DNA of 64,000 bases from Acutalibacter muris (GCF_002201475.1 NZ_CP021422.1:2046001-2110000); one strand, 5' to 3'; counted from the first letter of the stretch, positions 25,227 through 34,137 are shown. Made by a program: numbers and translations. Notes: generated from the sequence alone by a model not told the origin.

Positions 25227-25266
25227 CCGGATAAGTGGCCACTCCGGTTTGAGTTCGCGGTTCAAA
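25227..25266 (+). promoter_or_regulatory. Conserved leader element
   Basis: GGATAAGTGGCCACTCCGG followed by TTTGAGTTCGCGGTTCAA is retained in copy 2 (59996-60038), although the surrounding leader is unrelated. It contains the palindrome AGTGGCCACT. It lies 28 bases before the next start codon and is probably an operator or RNA element. Confidence 0.45.
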
Positions 25267-25293
25267 ATAATTTTCCGAAGGGAAGTTTTTAAT

Positions 25294-25818
25294 ATGATAA
25301 TCACTTTATTTGGCTTGTGGGGCAGCAAACGGGTTTTCAGGGTAAAAAGTACTGGCCAGTTGGACGTATTGGTTGTCCTTGAGCGGGCAGCGCTCAAACT
25401 CGCCCACCTAAACGACAGCCCCGAATTGGTCGGCATTACAATCGAAGATGTCCTAACACTTCCAACAGAAGTGCAGCACTTAATGGGCTTCCATGCGGAA
25501 GAAACTGGGGATGAGTTTGAACCCACTTTTCATGAATCTCATTACCGCAATGAGCATCTGGTCAAACCGCAGGCAGCGCGGGAAGATGAAATAGCAGCAT
25601 ACATCAAGGGATACATGGAAGCCCAATATGAAAAGGGCGTCTCCGGTGTACGCGAAAACCCATCCTACCTTATTTCCTGCATGAAAGCAAGAACCTGGGC
25701 ACACATCTTCCTAAGAGAGAGACGTTTAGTACTGTCTACCTTTATTGAAGAAATGGTTGAAAAAGATATCCAGTTCAACTTATGTCCCGATGAAAAAGAA
25801 AGCGAGGAAGACATATGA
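25294..25818 (+). CDS. Unknown protein, 174 aa
   Basis: ATG at 25294 is chosen because it aligns with the copy-2 start (60063) at M-I-x-x-L, followed in both by KRVFRV. The protein is acidic and helical with no recognised domain; the conserved core includes FVGITIEDVL and EAQYEKGV in the family pair. The last bases overlap the next ATG (ATGA). Base composition is A+T-richer than the upstream element. Function unknown. Confidence 0.7.
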   Translation: MIITLFGLWGSKRVFRVKSTGQLDVLVVLERAALKLAHLNDSPELVGITIEDVLTLPTEVQHLMGFHAEETGDEFEPTFHESHYRNEHLVKPQAAREDEIAAYIKGYMEAQYEKGVSGVRENPSYLISCMKARTWAHIFLRERRLVLSTFIEEMVEKDIQFNLCPDEKESEEDI

Positions 25819-26246
25819 CAAGAGAAATTAAGAAGACCGAGGCTTTGTCTCGGATGGAAATGCTGGGCCTTTCCTCCCAGGACAAAACTCGATTTGAGAA
25901 GGAGGATAAAGTGAGCATCAGCGACGATATTACAGGCACTTCCTCCTGGGCCAAAGGTGACGACCTTAAACGAATCCGGCGGTTTGAGGAACAGTATAAG
26001 GTTCTGGTATATGCGGTTGTTCGCTCTCATACGCAGATTGGCACGATAGATTGCTACCTCTTCGTTAGCGATTACCAGGAAGAATGGAACCATGACAGGG
26101 CAGAATTCAGGCGCACGATACACGGTGATATTGAAGCAAAAAGGTTATTTGCGTATGCATATAATCATGATACTCCTGCCTTTTCCGACTTTGGACACAT
26201 GGGTGTTACCATCACAAAAGATTTGCGGTTATTCCGAATTTGGTGA
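25815..26246 (+). CDS. Unknown protein, 143 aa (or 111 aa from an internal GTG)
   Basis: The frame opens with an ATG overlapping the preceding stop, but an internal GTG at 25911 has a much better ribosome-binding site (AAGGAGG, 5-6 bases away), so either or both starts may be used. The C-terminal half looks like a real folded domain (VLVYAVVRSHTQIGTIDCYL). In copy 2 the same locus is frameshifted and mostly deleted. No family recognised. Confidence 0.55.
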   Translation: MTREIKKTEALSRMEMLGLSSQDKTRFEKEDKVSISDDITGTSSWAKGDDLKRIRRFEEQYKVLVYAVVRSHTQIGTIDCYLFVSDYQEEWNHDRAEFRRTIHGDIEAKRLFAYAYNHDTPAFSDFGHMGVTITKDLRLFRIW

Positions 26247-26285
26247 AAGATATAGCCACAACAGCGCAGCATTAGAAAACATAAA

Positions 26286-26459
26286 ATGAATCAAAACAAA
26301 CATATCACGTATTCAAAAGAGACATCATCCTCCGTTCTCGATGGGAGAAAAATCATCTTCATAAACTCGTTTCCCCAATATGACGAGCAAAGGAAAGAGA
26401 AAGTCCATACCGAAGTCGAGCGGGGATTATATCAGGTGTTCAAAAATTATATATCTTGA
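26286..26459 (+). CDS. TnpW-like small protein, 57 aa
   Basis: A short basic protein with conserved HITYSKxTSxxxLDGRxI and KEKxHTEVExGLYQVF is found in both copies directly before the serine recombinase gene. Size and position match the TnpW proteins that accompany TnpX-type recombinases; sequence similarity is only suggestive. It may assist excision or regulate the recombinase. Confidence 0.5.
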   Translation: MNQNKHITYSKETSSSVLDGRKIIFINSFPQYDEQRKEKVHTEVERGLYQVFKNYIS

Positions 26460-26464
26460 AAAAC

Positions 26465-26503
26465 GGGGGCTGCTGCGGTATAATCAAACCGTTAGCGGCC
26501 CCC
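26465..26503 (+). promoter_or_regulatory. Hairpin with -10 box in its loop, upstream of the recombinase
   Basis: GGGGGCTGCT / AGCGGCCCCC pair around a loop containing TATAAT. Copy 2 (60972-61016) keeps the fold with compensating changes, so the structure is selected. It may control recombinase expression or be part of a recombination site. Confidence 0.5.
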
Positions 26504-26530
26504 TTCCATAATGAAAGGGGTTTGTTCAAT

Positions 26531-28030
26531 ATGATTGACGCCATATACACCCGGCAGTCTGTAGACCGGGCAGACAGCATTTCCATTGAGAGCCAGATGG
26601 AGTTCTGTCAATATGAAACGAGGGGCGGCGAGTACAGATACTATAGTGACAGGGGCTTTTCTGGCAAGAACACCGACAGGCCGGATTTCCAGCGGATGAT
26701 GAATGACATTAAGAACGGGGAAATCAAGCGCGTCATTGTGTACAAGCTGGATAGAATTAGCCGCTCTATCCTGGACTTTACCTCAATGATGGAAGAGTTC
26801 CACAAGTACGGTGTGGAGTTTGTGTCCACCACCGAGAAGTTTGACACATCTTCCCCCATGGGGCGGGCTATGCTGAATATCTGCATCGTCTTTGCGCAGC
26901 TTGAGCGTGAAACTATCCAAAAGAGAGTGGCCGATGCTTATGCTTCCCGCTCAAAACACGGATTCTTTATGGGCGGTCCTGTTCCCTATGGATATTCCAT
27001 TGAGCCCTATGTTATTGATGGGATAAAAACCTCCCGATATGTAATTTCCCCGGAAGAGGCTGAAGTCGTTAGAGTTATCTACCAGATGTATGCTCAGCCG
27101 CAGGTTTCTTTTGGAGACATCATGAGGTATCTTGGCGACAATAAGATTCGCACCCGGCGGGGTAAAGGATGGAACAGGACAAGGATTGCCGAGATAGTCA
27201 AAAACCCGATATACCTCCAGGCAGACTTGGACATTTACGAATTCTATAAAGGTCAAGGTACTCTCATAGTCAATGACCCTTCCGACTTTATCGGGACCAA
27301 TGGATGCTATCTTTATGAAACCCAGGAGACCAAGCGCAAAACTCTGTCGCTGGAAGGGCAAACGCTGGTGCTTGCTCCACACGAGGGAATCATTCCGTCC
27401 GACATATGGCTGGCGGCTCGTAAGAAATGCCTCAACAATAGAAATGTTGGCATACCCACAAAGGTTAAGAACTCTTGGCTGCTTGGTAAAGCTAAGTGTG
27501 GAAAATGTGGTCATGCCCTAAGTATCCGATATTCCAAAAAGAATGGCGTGCGCTACTTTATGTGCGGGTATCACCTTAACGCCAGAGGATGTGACGGGTT
27601 TGGTACTCTACGCGCACCAGAGCTTGAAAAATTCGTATTGGATGCCATACGGGAAAGACTGAAATCTTTTGAAACACTTACTTCTTCCACAGAGTCAAGA
27701 GTGAGTCCAAAATTGAATGGGCTTCGGGTCAAAGAGCACCAGTTGAGCGAAGAAATGAACACGCTTCTGGAGAAGGTCATCCAGGCAGATGGTGCACTTA
27801 TGTCTCTCATAAATCAGAGAGCGTCCGACTTGGATGCACAGCTCAAAGAAGTGCAAAAAGAGATACGTGAAATTACCACTGCCACGCCAGCCACAGATGT
27901 CAAGACACTTACAGGATATTTTTCAAAGTGGGACGAACTTTCGATTGATGATAAAAGAAGCGTGGTTGACCTGCTGATTGCTCAAGTCAAGGCCACGAAA
28001 GACAGTGTCGAGATTGTGTGGAAGATTTGA
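26531..28030 (+). CDS. Large serine recombinase (TnpX type), 499 aa
   Basis: The catalytic N-terminus has YTRQS with the nucleophile Ser10, YSDRGFSGKNTDRPDFQRMM and VYKLDRISRS; then a Recombinase domain (~150-270), a zinc ribbon (CGKCGHAL...MCGYHLNARGC, starting near Cys323), a coiled coil (~385-445) and a helical end. Such enzymes excise and insert clostridial mobilisable transposons. ATG at 26531 after GAAAGGGG aligns with the copy-2 start. It is convergent with the following leftward genes. Bases 27266-27567 are identical to copy 2 whereas the rest is diverged. Confidence 0.95.
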   Translation: MIDAIYTRQSVDRADSISIESQMEFCQYETRGGEYRYYSDRGFSGKNTDRPDFQRMMNDIKNGEIKRVIVYKLDRISRSILDFTSMMEEFHKYGVEFVSTTEKFDTSSPMGRAMLNICIVFAQLERETIQKRVADAYASRSKHGFFMGGPVPYGYSIEPYVIDGIKTSRYVISPEEAEVVRVIYQMYAQPQVSFGDIMRYLGDNKIRTRRGKGWNRTRIAEIVKNPIYLQADLDIYEFYKGQGTLIVNDPSDFIGTNGCYLYETQETKRKTLSLEGQTLVLAPHEGIIPSDIWLAARKKCLNNRNVGIPTKVKNSWLLGKAKCGKCGHALSIRYSKKNGVRYFMCGYHLNARGCDGFGTLRAPELEKFVLDAIRERLKSFETLTSSTESRVSPKLNGLRVKEHQLSEEMNTLLEKVIQADGALMSLINQRASDLDAQLKEVQKEIREITTATPATDVKTLTGYFSKWDELSIDDKRSVVDLLIAQVKATKDSVEIVWKI

Positions 28031-28508
28031 GTACTTCATAGTGATTGTAGTGCTTTGCCGTTTGTTAGCAGTTTTTTCTGAGCCATCTGTCAGCCCCCCT
28101 TTCTCAGCACACCACAATACCACACCTTGCCTCGAAAGTCCACTGACATTTTTCTTACTTTTTCTCCTCCTCTGAAAAATCTCTTCTTTGTTTATGCGGC
28201 GCAATTTTTGAGCGCCCAACAAAGCCCTTCCAACTCCCCTTTAGGGGCAGGGGGAGAGCCGGGTTTCCCGGCTCCTGCGGACGGCGTATAGCCGGACGCT
28301 ATGCTTGCCCCTGCCCCAAGGGCAGGTTTTCTGCGCCCTTCGTCCTTTCATCTCTGGAAAAAGTCGTAAAATCCTGGGTTCTGCCCCTCTCTAAAAACCC
28401 CTCACAAATCGCCACAAACGCCCCGCAACGGCGTCCTGGGCTGGCTGTTGCTAAACTTTAGCCGTTGCCACAATTGCCCGACGCGGCCCTCACAGGGGTT
28501 ACAAAAGC
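28031..28508. other. Intergenic hairpin-rich region after the recombinase (candidate element end)
   Basis: No gene is visible. Bases 28031-28210 share an alignable but diverged end sequence with 62544-62745 (AGTCCACTGAC, TTCTTACTTTTT, TTCTTTGTTT, TTTTTGAGC). Then come GAGCCGGG-TTT-CCCGGCTC (28256-28274), GCGGACGGC/GCCGGACGC and CTGCCC-CAA-GGGCAG with T's (28311-28330). This may be an attachment-site arm and a bidirectional terminator. Confidence 0.5.
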
Positions 28509-28871
28509 TTATCTCGATAATTGGCACTCGTTGTGGTACTCGATTGCCCCTTGAATGGGCAGAATCGTGAAAATCAGATTGCCATTTCGAACATGCCCGC
28601 CCGCTGATTCGTACTTGGTAGGCTCCGTAATAATGAGCGCCTTGTACTCCATCTCCCGCACATATTTCTGCACCGTGTTGCGGCTCATGCCAACTGCCTC
28701 ACCTATAGTTTTATAGCTTGGCCAGCACTGATGTGATTTCCTGTCCTCGCAGTACATGAGATAGGCGTAGACAGCCAGTTCACCTGTTGACAATCCCAAA
28801 CTGAAAATAGCGTTAGGCAGAGGAAAGAAATTCTTTGCGCCGCAACTCTGTGCTCTTAGAAAATTATTCAT
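28509..28871 (-). CDS. Helix-turn-helix replication/regulatory protein, 120 aa
   Basis: The product has a winged-helix region with LSTGELAVYAYLMYCEDR and YKTIGEAVGMSRNTVQKYVREME, typical of helix-turn-helix proteins on Firmicutes ICEs and plasmids. The ATG at 28871 is preferred because AGGAGG precedes it on the minus strand. It overlaps the upstream excisionase-like gene by eight bases, so the two are coupled. It probably regulates or initiates replication of a mobile element. Confidence 0.75.
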   Translation of the reverse strand: MNNFLRAQSCGAKNFFPLPNAIFSLGLSTGELAVYAYLMYCEDRKSHQCWPSYKTIGEAVGMSRNTVQKYVREMEYKALIITEPTKYESAGGHVRNGNLIFTILPIQGAIEYHNECQLSR

Positions 28872-29133
28872 GGTGCCCCCCTCCTGCCTGTTCCTCAACC
28901 CATGCGAGGAATTTTTCCTTTGGAACCACCAACCGTGACCCGATTTTCACCACCGGAAAGTCCTTGCGATGCAGTAGTTGATAGGTTTCTCCCGCTGAAA
29001 TTTCCAGCACCTGAGCCACTGTCTTTGCGTTCAAAAACAGCGGCAGCAATTTAGATAAATTTCTCGAAACAAAAAAGAGTAAGGAGTCCCTCAGTTCTTT
29101 GTGAACTTTCTTCAGTTGCTTTGAGACTGCCAT
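28864..29133 (-). CDS. Excisionase-family DNA-binding protein, 89 aa
   Basis: The C-terminal half (AKTVAQVLEISAGETYQLLHRKDFPVVKIGSRLVV-P, then an FLAWVEEQ helix) is a MerR/Xis-type winged helix. The N-terminal ~35 residues are a basic helix. ATG 29133 is chosen over upstream non-ATG starts. Excisionase partners direct integrases toward excision; its integrase may be either tyrosine integrase in this array. Confidence 0.7.
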   Translation of the reverse strand: MAVSKQLKKVHKELRDSLLFFVSRNLSKLLPLFLNAKTVAQVLEISAGETYQLLHRKDFPVVKIGSRLVVPKEKFLAWVEEQAGGGHHE

Positions 29134-29381
29134 CTTGGATACGCCTCTCGGATCGCTCCGATCTTCTCCAAGGACAGCCCCTCGCGATAGCATAGCTGGA
29201 TCAATTCCCGCTTAGCCTCTGCTTGCTCCCGCTTTCCATCCTGCTCCAGAAATTCCGCGGCCTCCTTTGGCACTGAGATCGGCTCACCTTCGGACATTAT
29301 GACCATCGGGCTCCTTTCCGTTTGGGAAAGGCCACACAGCGCTGAGCGCCAAATACTTTGGACGTTCATGATCTCCCGCAT
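29112..29381 (-). CDS. Small unknown protein, 89 aa
   Basis: The frame overlaps the excisionase-like gene by 22 bases and ends with a helix-turn-helix-like REGLSLEKIGAIREAYPRW. Starts at 29381 or 29369 are possible; neither has a strong ribosome-binding site. It is probably the first gene of the small leftward operon. No family recognised. Confidence 0.45.
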   Translation of the reverse strand: MREIMNVQSIWRSALCGLSQTERSPMVIMSEGEPISVPKEAAEFLEQDGKREQAEAKRELIQLCYREGLSLEKIGAIREAYPRWQSQSN

Positions 29382-29576
29382 CCCGTTCTGATTTTGTGTC
29401 CAATGCGTGCCATGAAAGTCAGAGGCCACACGAGTGCAACTTCACCAAAACTGCGTGTTTTTAGCTTTCATTATATTTATTTTAATACTTCCAAATTTAA
29501 ATTGCAATATTCGGATTAGAATTGTCGAAAAGGCTTTTCTTCGCTTATGCAGTATATATTCTTTGTGCCCGCTAAA

Positions 29577-30440
29577 CTAACTGTCAGAAGAACGCACTTT
29601 TATCCTATACGCCCCCGGCGATACTCCATACCGCTCTCTGAACACTCTATAGAACGACTTCTCGCTTTGAAATCCCGATTCCCTTGAAACCATGGTGACG
29701 GGCATATCTGTGCTTTTTAGCAGCTTTTCGGCTCTTCTGAGGCGCATATTTACTACGTAGCTGTGGAAGGACACTCCGGTTTCCTTTTTGAATTGGTGTG
29801 AGAGATAAGTTCTGTTGAAGCAGAGCTCCTCGGCGCAACTGTCGAGGCTGATGTCCTCCAGATAGTGCGCGGACAGGTATGCTAGGGTCTCGCGCAGCAT
29901 TCCTGTTTCCTCACCTGCCGCCATGTTGCGCTTCGGAAGGCTTCTGTGCGCATAAAGGGCCATGTCCAAAAGCGCCGCAAGGCACATCTCCCGCCACCCG
30001 ACCTGCCTTTCCATATACTCCTGCCATATTTTATAGGCGCAGCCCCATATTTTTTCTATGTCAGCGGTGCTCCAGCTGTCACTGAAGCCCTCTATTCTGT
30101 TGAAAGCCTCGGCTAGCTCTCTGTTGTTTAGCCGCTCGTCGCGCAAGAGAGAAAGCGAAAAGTTTATAGCAAGCCTTTTTGCCTTTCTGTTTCCGGGGAG
30201 TATGGAGTGGCTCTCCTTGGAGCTTATTATCAATATCTTTCCGGGGCCAAGAGTGACATCGCCGCTCCTTATGCCAACGGTGGTTTCACCCTCCAGGCCC
30301 AGCAGTATCTCTACCGCCTCGTGCCAATGATATAGGAAGGCTTTTGAGCCGTCCATCACAGCCATATCAATGGGAAATTTTTCGTCAATTTTTCTCGGCT
30401 CATAGTTGGATGCTCCGCACCCCAACGGGAGCTTCGGCAT
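29577..30440 (-). CDS. AraC-family transcriptional regulator
   Basis: A cupin-type N-terminal sensor (YHWHEAVEILLGLEG...GDVTLGPGKILII) is followed by two C-terminal helix-turn-helix motifs (LDSCAEELCFNRTYLSHQFKK and MVSRESGFQSEKSFYRVFRERYGVSPGAYR). ATG 30440 is used because GCGAGGTGAT precedes it. It lies downstream of the dehydrogenase in the same orientation, so it likely controls the sugar locus in response to a carbohydrate. Confidence 0.9.
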   Translation of the reverse strand: MPKLPLGCGASNYEPRKIDEKFPIDMAVMDGSKAFLYHWHEAVEILLGLEGETTVGIRSGDVTLGPGKILIISSKESHSILPGNRKAKRLAINFSLSLLRDERLNNRELAEAFNRIEGFSDSWSTADIEKIWGCAYKIWQEYMERQVGWREMCLAALLDMALYAHRSLPKRNMAAGEETGMLRETLAYLSAHYLEDISLDSCAEELCFNRTYLSHQFKKETGVSFHSYVVNMRLRRAEKLLKSTDMPVTMVSRESGFQSEKSFYRVFRERYGVSPGAYRIKVRSSDS

Positions 30441-30511
30441 ATAAATCACCTCGCTCAAGATACAATTAGCCTGACGGTTTGCGCCGTCAGGCTTTCTTCA
30501 TTGTATTGCCT

Positions 30512-31618
30512 TTAGAAAACTATCTGTCTGCCCTCTTTTGCCGACTGATAGACCGCGTCCAGAATCTTTGTGACCACAAAAGCCTGCTCGGGCTTTACAA
30601 CCAGCTCGCCCTTGCCTTCAATCGCGTCGAGCCACACCTTGCACTCGATATCGCCCGGCTTCACGGCTTTTCCCGGGAAGAGGTCTACGCCGCCCGCAGA
30701 GGTATTTACCTCGCTCTGCACCTGCTTGTTTCCCATAATCTGGTTTAAGTACAGCTTATGGTCGTTGGCACCGCCCACGCCGGTGAGTTCAGCGCCGGCC
30801 TTGGTTCCGCAGAGATACGCGGCTGCGCAGCGCTCCTCGGTTGAGTTGAGTATCCAGGTGGCGTCTATTGTTATCAAGGAGCCGTCTTTCATGGTGACAA
30901 AGGCAAAGGCCGCATCCTCTACCTCATATGTGGCAGGATCCCAGGCGCCCATGGGGTTGCCCTGCATATTCTTCGGCAGGGTCGGCCCCAGCTTAGCGAA
31001 GGTCACGCCGGTCACTGCCGCGGGCTCGTAGTTGTTCATAAACCATAGAGTCAAATCCAGGGAATGGGTGCCGATGTCAATAAGTGGGCCTCCCCCCTGC
31101 TTGGACTTGTCTGTGAAAACGCCCCAGGTGGGTACACCGCGGCGGCGCAGGGCATGTGCCTGGGCATAATATATCTCGCCCAAGGCCCCCTCCTCGCAGA
31201 GGGTCTTCAGGGTCTGACTGTCCGCGCGGTAGCGGTTCTGATAGCCTATTGTAAAGAGCTTGCCACTCTTTTTATAGGCGTCCATCATGCGCTGGGCGTC
31301 AAATACGTTCGCGGCCATGGGCTTCTCGCACAGCACGTGCTTGCCTGCCTCCAGCGCCGCCACGGATATCTCACAGTGGGCCACATTCGGCGTCAGAACG
31401 TAGACTATCTCCACATCGGGGTTATTCACAAGGTCGTGATAATCGGTGTATACCTTGGCGTCCGGCTCCCCCACCTCCGAAACGGCCTTTTCGGCCCTCT
31501 CGGGGATGATGTCGCAGAGGGCTATTACCTCCACCCTGTCCTTCGCATTGTTCAGTGCGGGAAAGTGCTTCTGATGGGCAATGCCTCCGCAGCCCACAAT
31601 ACCTATCTTATGCTTCAT
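30512..31618 (-). CDS. Gfo/Idh/MocA-family NAD(P)-dependent oxidoreductase
   Basis: The 368-aa protein starts with a Rossmann motif IGIVGCGGIAHQ, has the family's cofactor-site CEKPMA near residue 97, and a GGGPLIDIGTHSLDL active-site segment with the catalytic His. These enzymes oxidise or reduce sugars, inositols and amino-sugar derivatives. It sits 46 bases downstream of the solute-binding protein gene, so it is probably co-transcribed. Exact substrate unknown. Confidence 0.9.
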   Translation of the reverse strand: MKHKIGIVGCGGIAHQKHFPALNNAKDRVEVIALCDIIPERAEKAVSEVGEPDAKVYTDYHDLVNNPDVEIVYVLTPNVAHCEISVAALEAGKHVLCEKPMAANVFDAQRMMDAYKKSGKLFTIGYQNRYRADSQTLKTLCEEGALGEIYYAQAHALRRRGVPTWGVFTDKSKQGGGPLIDIGTHSLDLTLWFMNNYEPAAVTGVTFAKLGPTLPKNMQGNPMGAWDPATYEVEDAAFAFVTMKDGSLITIDATWILNSTEERCAAAYLCGTKAGAELTGVGGANDHKLYLNQIMGNKQVQSEVNTSAGGVDLFPGKAVKPGDIECKVWLDAIEGKGELVVKPEQAFVVTKILDAVYQSAKEGRQIVF

Positions 31619-31664
31619 AGTATATCATGTCCTTTCAAAATCATTTTATATTATACTTAATATT

Positions 31665-33224
31665 TTATTTATTTGCAAGCCACTCGTCCAGCTGCTTCTG
31701 CTTTTCGTCCAGAACCTTCTGCAGACCAGCCTCATACAGCGCGTCGTTGAACTCCTGAATGGCGGCGTCCAAGTCCGGCAGAGTGCCAAAGCCCACGGTC
31801 TTCTGATACTTGTCGTACACGGTCTGAAGCGTAGCCATCTCTGTAGCCACTGGCATGGAGTTGAACGCAAAGCCAAAGGCCGCGGACTCCTTCAAGGTGG
31901 CGTGCCAAGTCTCATACTGCTCCCACAGATCCTTGGGGGCTCCGGCCCAGAGAGTGCCGTTGAACTGGTTCGGATAGGAGAAGCCCTTGTCGTTGTGATA
32001 GCCAACAGTGGCCGCGGTGACTCCCTCGGGATAATCGGCCTGACCGTCGTCATTCAGCACCCAGTCCGTTCCGGGCACGCCCCAGTTGATAAGGTCTGTA
32101 AACTCTCCGCTCTTATAAGTCCAATCCAGGAACTGAGCCGCCTTCTCCGGGTCTTCAGAGGAATTGGCAATGCTCCATAGGCGGGTATTAACATTATAGC
32201 TGGTCTTCGGGGCGTCTATGAGCTGTATCATCTCTACGTCATAGCCGGTCTGCGACTTTTTCTCGGTCTCAACGCCGGGCTTCCAGCTCTGGAAATAGGA
32301 GAAGCAGTTGCCGCCCTTCATTTTCACGTCGCCGCCGTCTGTGTTCACGGCAATGTCTTTGGAGCTATAGCCCTTATTATACCACTCCATTGCGGCCTCG
32401 CAGAGCCGGCGGTACATATCGGTCTCGAACCAGTTTACAACGGTTGTGCTCTCAGGGGTCTCAAGGACGCCAAAGGAGCTGGACAGGTTGTCCACAAAGC
32501 AGAAGGCGCAGGAGGCAGGCACTGCCGTACCGTCGAAGCAAATCATGTCGGGGTATTTTTCCTTTACCTTTGCGTACATCTCTGTAATCTGATCCAGAAC
32601 GCCCATATTGGGGAGCGTGTAGTCAAAGTCCTCCTTCTTGAATCCCAGCTCGTCGAAAATGTCCTTGCGCACTACCATTGCACCGGGAGTGGCCCGCTCG
32701 GCCATGGAGCCGAAGCCCGCTAGAAAATCGCCGATATAGCAGGCCTGGATGTCGTCGCCAAGAGCCGCCTTCGCGTTTTCCATTTTGTCCAGATACGGGG
32801 TGCAGTCTAAAATGTACTGGGACTCAATAAAGGTGCCGACCTCTGAGGCGCGGCTGATAAATACGTCCATCGGCTCGCCTGCCGCTAACATCATGGGAAT
32901 CTGCTGATGATAGGTGCCCTGAGTCAGCGCCTGCAAATCCACCTTCATATTCAGCTCCTTCATGGCGAGCTCATTGACAGCGTCTGAAAGAGCGCCCATA
33001 TTTGGGCTTTCTTTTGCGATATAGTAGGCGAAGTGCACGGTGTAGGGCTCCTCGTCTGTAGTCTTGTCTCCGGTGTCGCTGCTCTGGGTCTCGGATGATT
33101 CCGCGGCACTGCTTTCCGGCGTGGAGCTGCTTTCCTTCTTGGATTCGCCCTTGTCTGCGCAGCCCACAAAGCAAGTGGCTAAAAGCGCGAGAGTCAGTAT
33201 CAGGCATAAAATTTTCTTGCTCAT
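31665..33224 (-). CDS. ABC sugar transporter solute-binding lipoprotein (LplA/DUF3502 type)
   Basis: A lipoprotein signal ends at FVGC (Cys22), followed by a Ser/Thr/Glu-rich linker and a two-lobe extracellular binding protein of 519 aa. The C-terminus (FGFAFNSMPVATEMATLQTVYDKY) resembles DUF3502. It is anchored outside the membrane and should deliver an oligosaccharide or glycoside to the two permeases upstream. The typical MsmX-like ATPase is not encoded here. Confidence 0.9.
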   Translation of the reverse strand: MSKKILCLILTLALLATCFVGCADKGESKKESSSTPESSAAESSETQSSDTGDKTTDEEPYTVHFAYYIAKESPNMGALSDAVNELAMKELNMKVDLQALTQGTYHQQIPMMLAAGEPMDVFISRASEVGTFIESQYILDCTPYLDKMENAKAALGDDIQACYIGDFLAGFGSMAERATPGAMVVRKDIFDELGFKKEDFDYTLPNMGVLDQITEMYAKVKEKYPDMICFDGTAVPASCAFCFVDNLSSSFGVLETPESTTVVNWFETDMYRRLCEAAMEWYNKGYSSKDIAVNTDGGDVKMKGGNCFSYFQSWKPGVETEKKSQTGYDVEMIQLIDAPKTSYNVNTRLWSIANSSEDPEKAAQFLDWTYKSGEFTDLINWGVPGTDWVLNDDGQADYPEGVTAATVGYHNDKGFSYPNQFNGTLWAGAPKDLWEQYETWHATLKESAAFGFAFNSMPVATEMATLQTVYDKYQKTVGFGTLPDLDAAIQEFNDALYEAGLQKVLDEKQKQLDEWLANK

Positions 33225-33306
33225 TTGAGAGTTCCTCCTGTTTTTTCAAAAATAAAAATGATTTTCGTCTGACCATATTTTATCCGCTCTGCCTATCACC
33301 TCCTTT

Positions 33307-34137
33307 CTATCCATCCCTATAGTCCACTGAGGCCGTGCGCCTAAATTCTATGGGAGATACTCCATAGAATTTTCTGAACACCCGGTAAAAGGTTTTCTCG
33401 TTTTGAAATCCTGACTTATCGACCACTGACGCTATCGGCTCTGAGGTATACAGCAGAAGCCACTCCGCCTTTGAGAGCCGAAGCTTTAGAAGCGCCGTAT
33501 GGAACGGCTCGCCAATCTCTTTCTTAAATAGATGCGAAAAATATGACCGGCCAAAATTCATGCTGTCTGCACAGCTTCCCAGGGTGATTGGCTCTAAATA
33601 GTGCTCGGACATATACCGGAGTATCTCGGCTCCCTTGTTCCCAATCTGCCTGTAGTCTGATTTAAGGCAGTCGGGGAAGGCTCTAATCAGCAGCGCCTGC
33701 ATTTTCAGAAGCGTGGATAATATGGCCGTCATGTATCCGCATTTCTTCTGCGTATACTCCTCATAAATTTCCAGTATATAAATCCTCATTTTCTCTTTCA
33801 GCTCTGTCGGCCAATCAGAGCTGTGCTTTAATGGCAGATTAAATCCAAAACGCTCTGCGGCCGACGGCAGGGGCAGTATTTCTGGGTCAAAGAGCATAGA
33901 ATAGTAGCTTATCGGACGTGTGACTGAATTGAAATTGTGGTTTTCGCAGCAGCCCACAACAATGATGTCGTCCTCTTTCATTTGGTATACCTTGTCCTCT
34001 GCCTGAACGGCAAAGCTGCCGTCCACACAGTATACTATTTCAACACATGGGTGCCAATGAGTTACAAAGGGTATGACCCGGTGTGTTGCGTAGGCCATCA
34101 TAAAGCTGTCTCTCTCAACCCGCAGCGGCGACTTCAT
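33307..34137 (-). CDS. AraC-family transcriptional regulator
   Basis: The N-terminal cupin (THWHPCVEIVYCVDG) and C-terminal double helix-turn-helix (LGSCADSMNFGRSYFSHLFKK; VVDKSGFQNEKTFYRVFRKFYGVSP) are clear in the 276 aa. Its ATG shares one base with the permease stop codon (TAATG), so it is inside the transport operon. It is a second regulator, distantly related to the one at 29577, and may respond to the same sugar. Confidence 0.9.
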   Translation of the reverse strand: MKSPLRVERDSFMMAYATHRVIPFVTHWHPCVEIVYCVDGSFAVQAEDKVYQMKEDDIIVVGCCENHNFNSVTRPISYYSMLFDPEILPLPSAAERFGFNLPLKHSSDWPTELKEKMRIYILEIYEEYTQKKCGYMTAILSTLLKMQALLIRAFPDCLKSDYRQIGNKGAEILRYMSEHYLEPITLGSCADSMNFGRSYFSHLFKKEIGEPFHTALLKLRLSKAEWLLLYTSEPIASVVDKSGFQNEKTFYRVFRKFYGVSPIEFRRTASVDYRDG

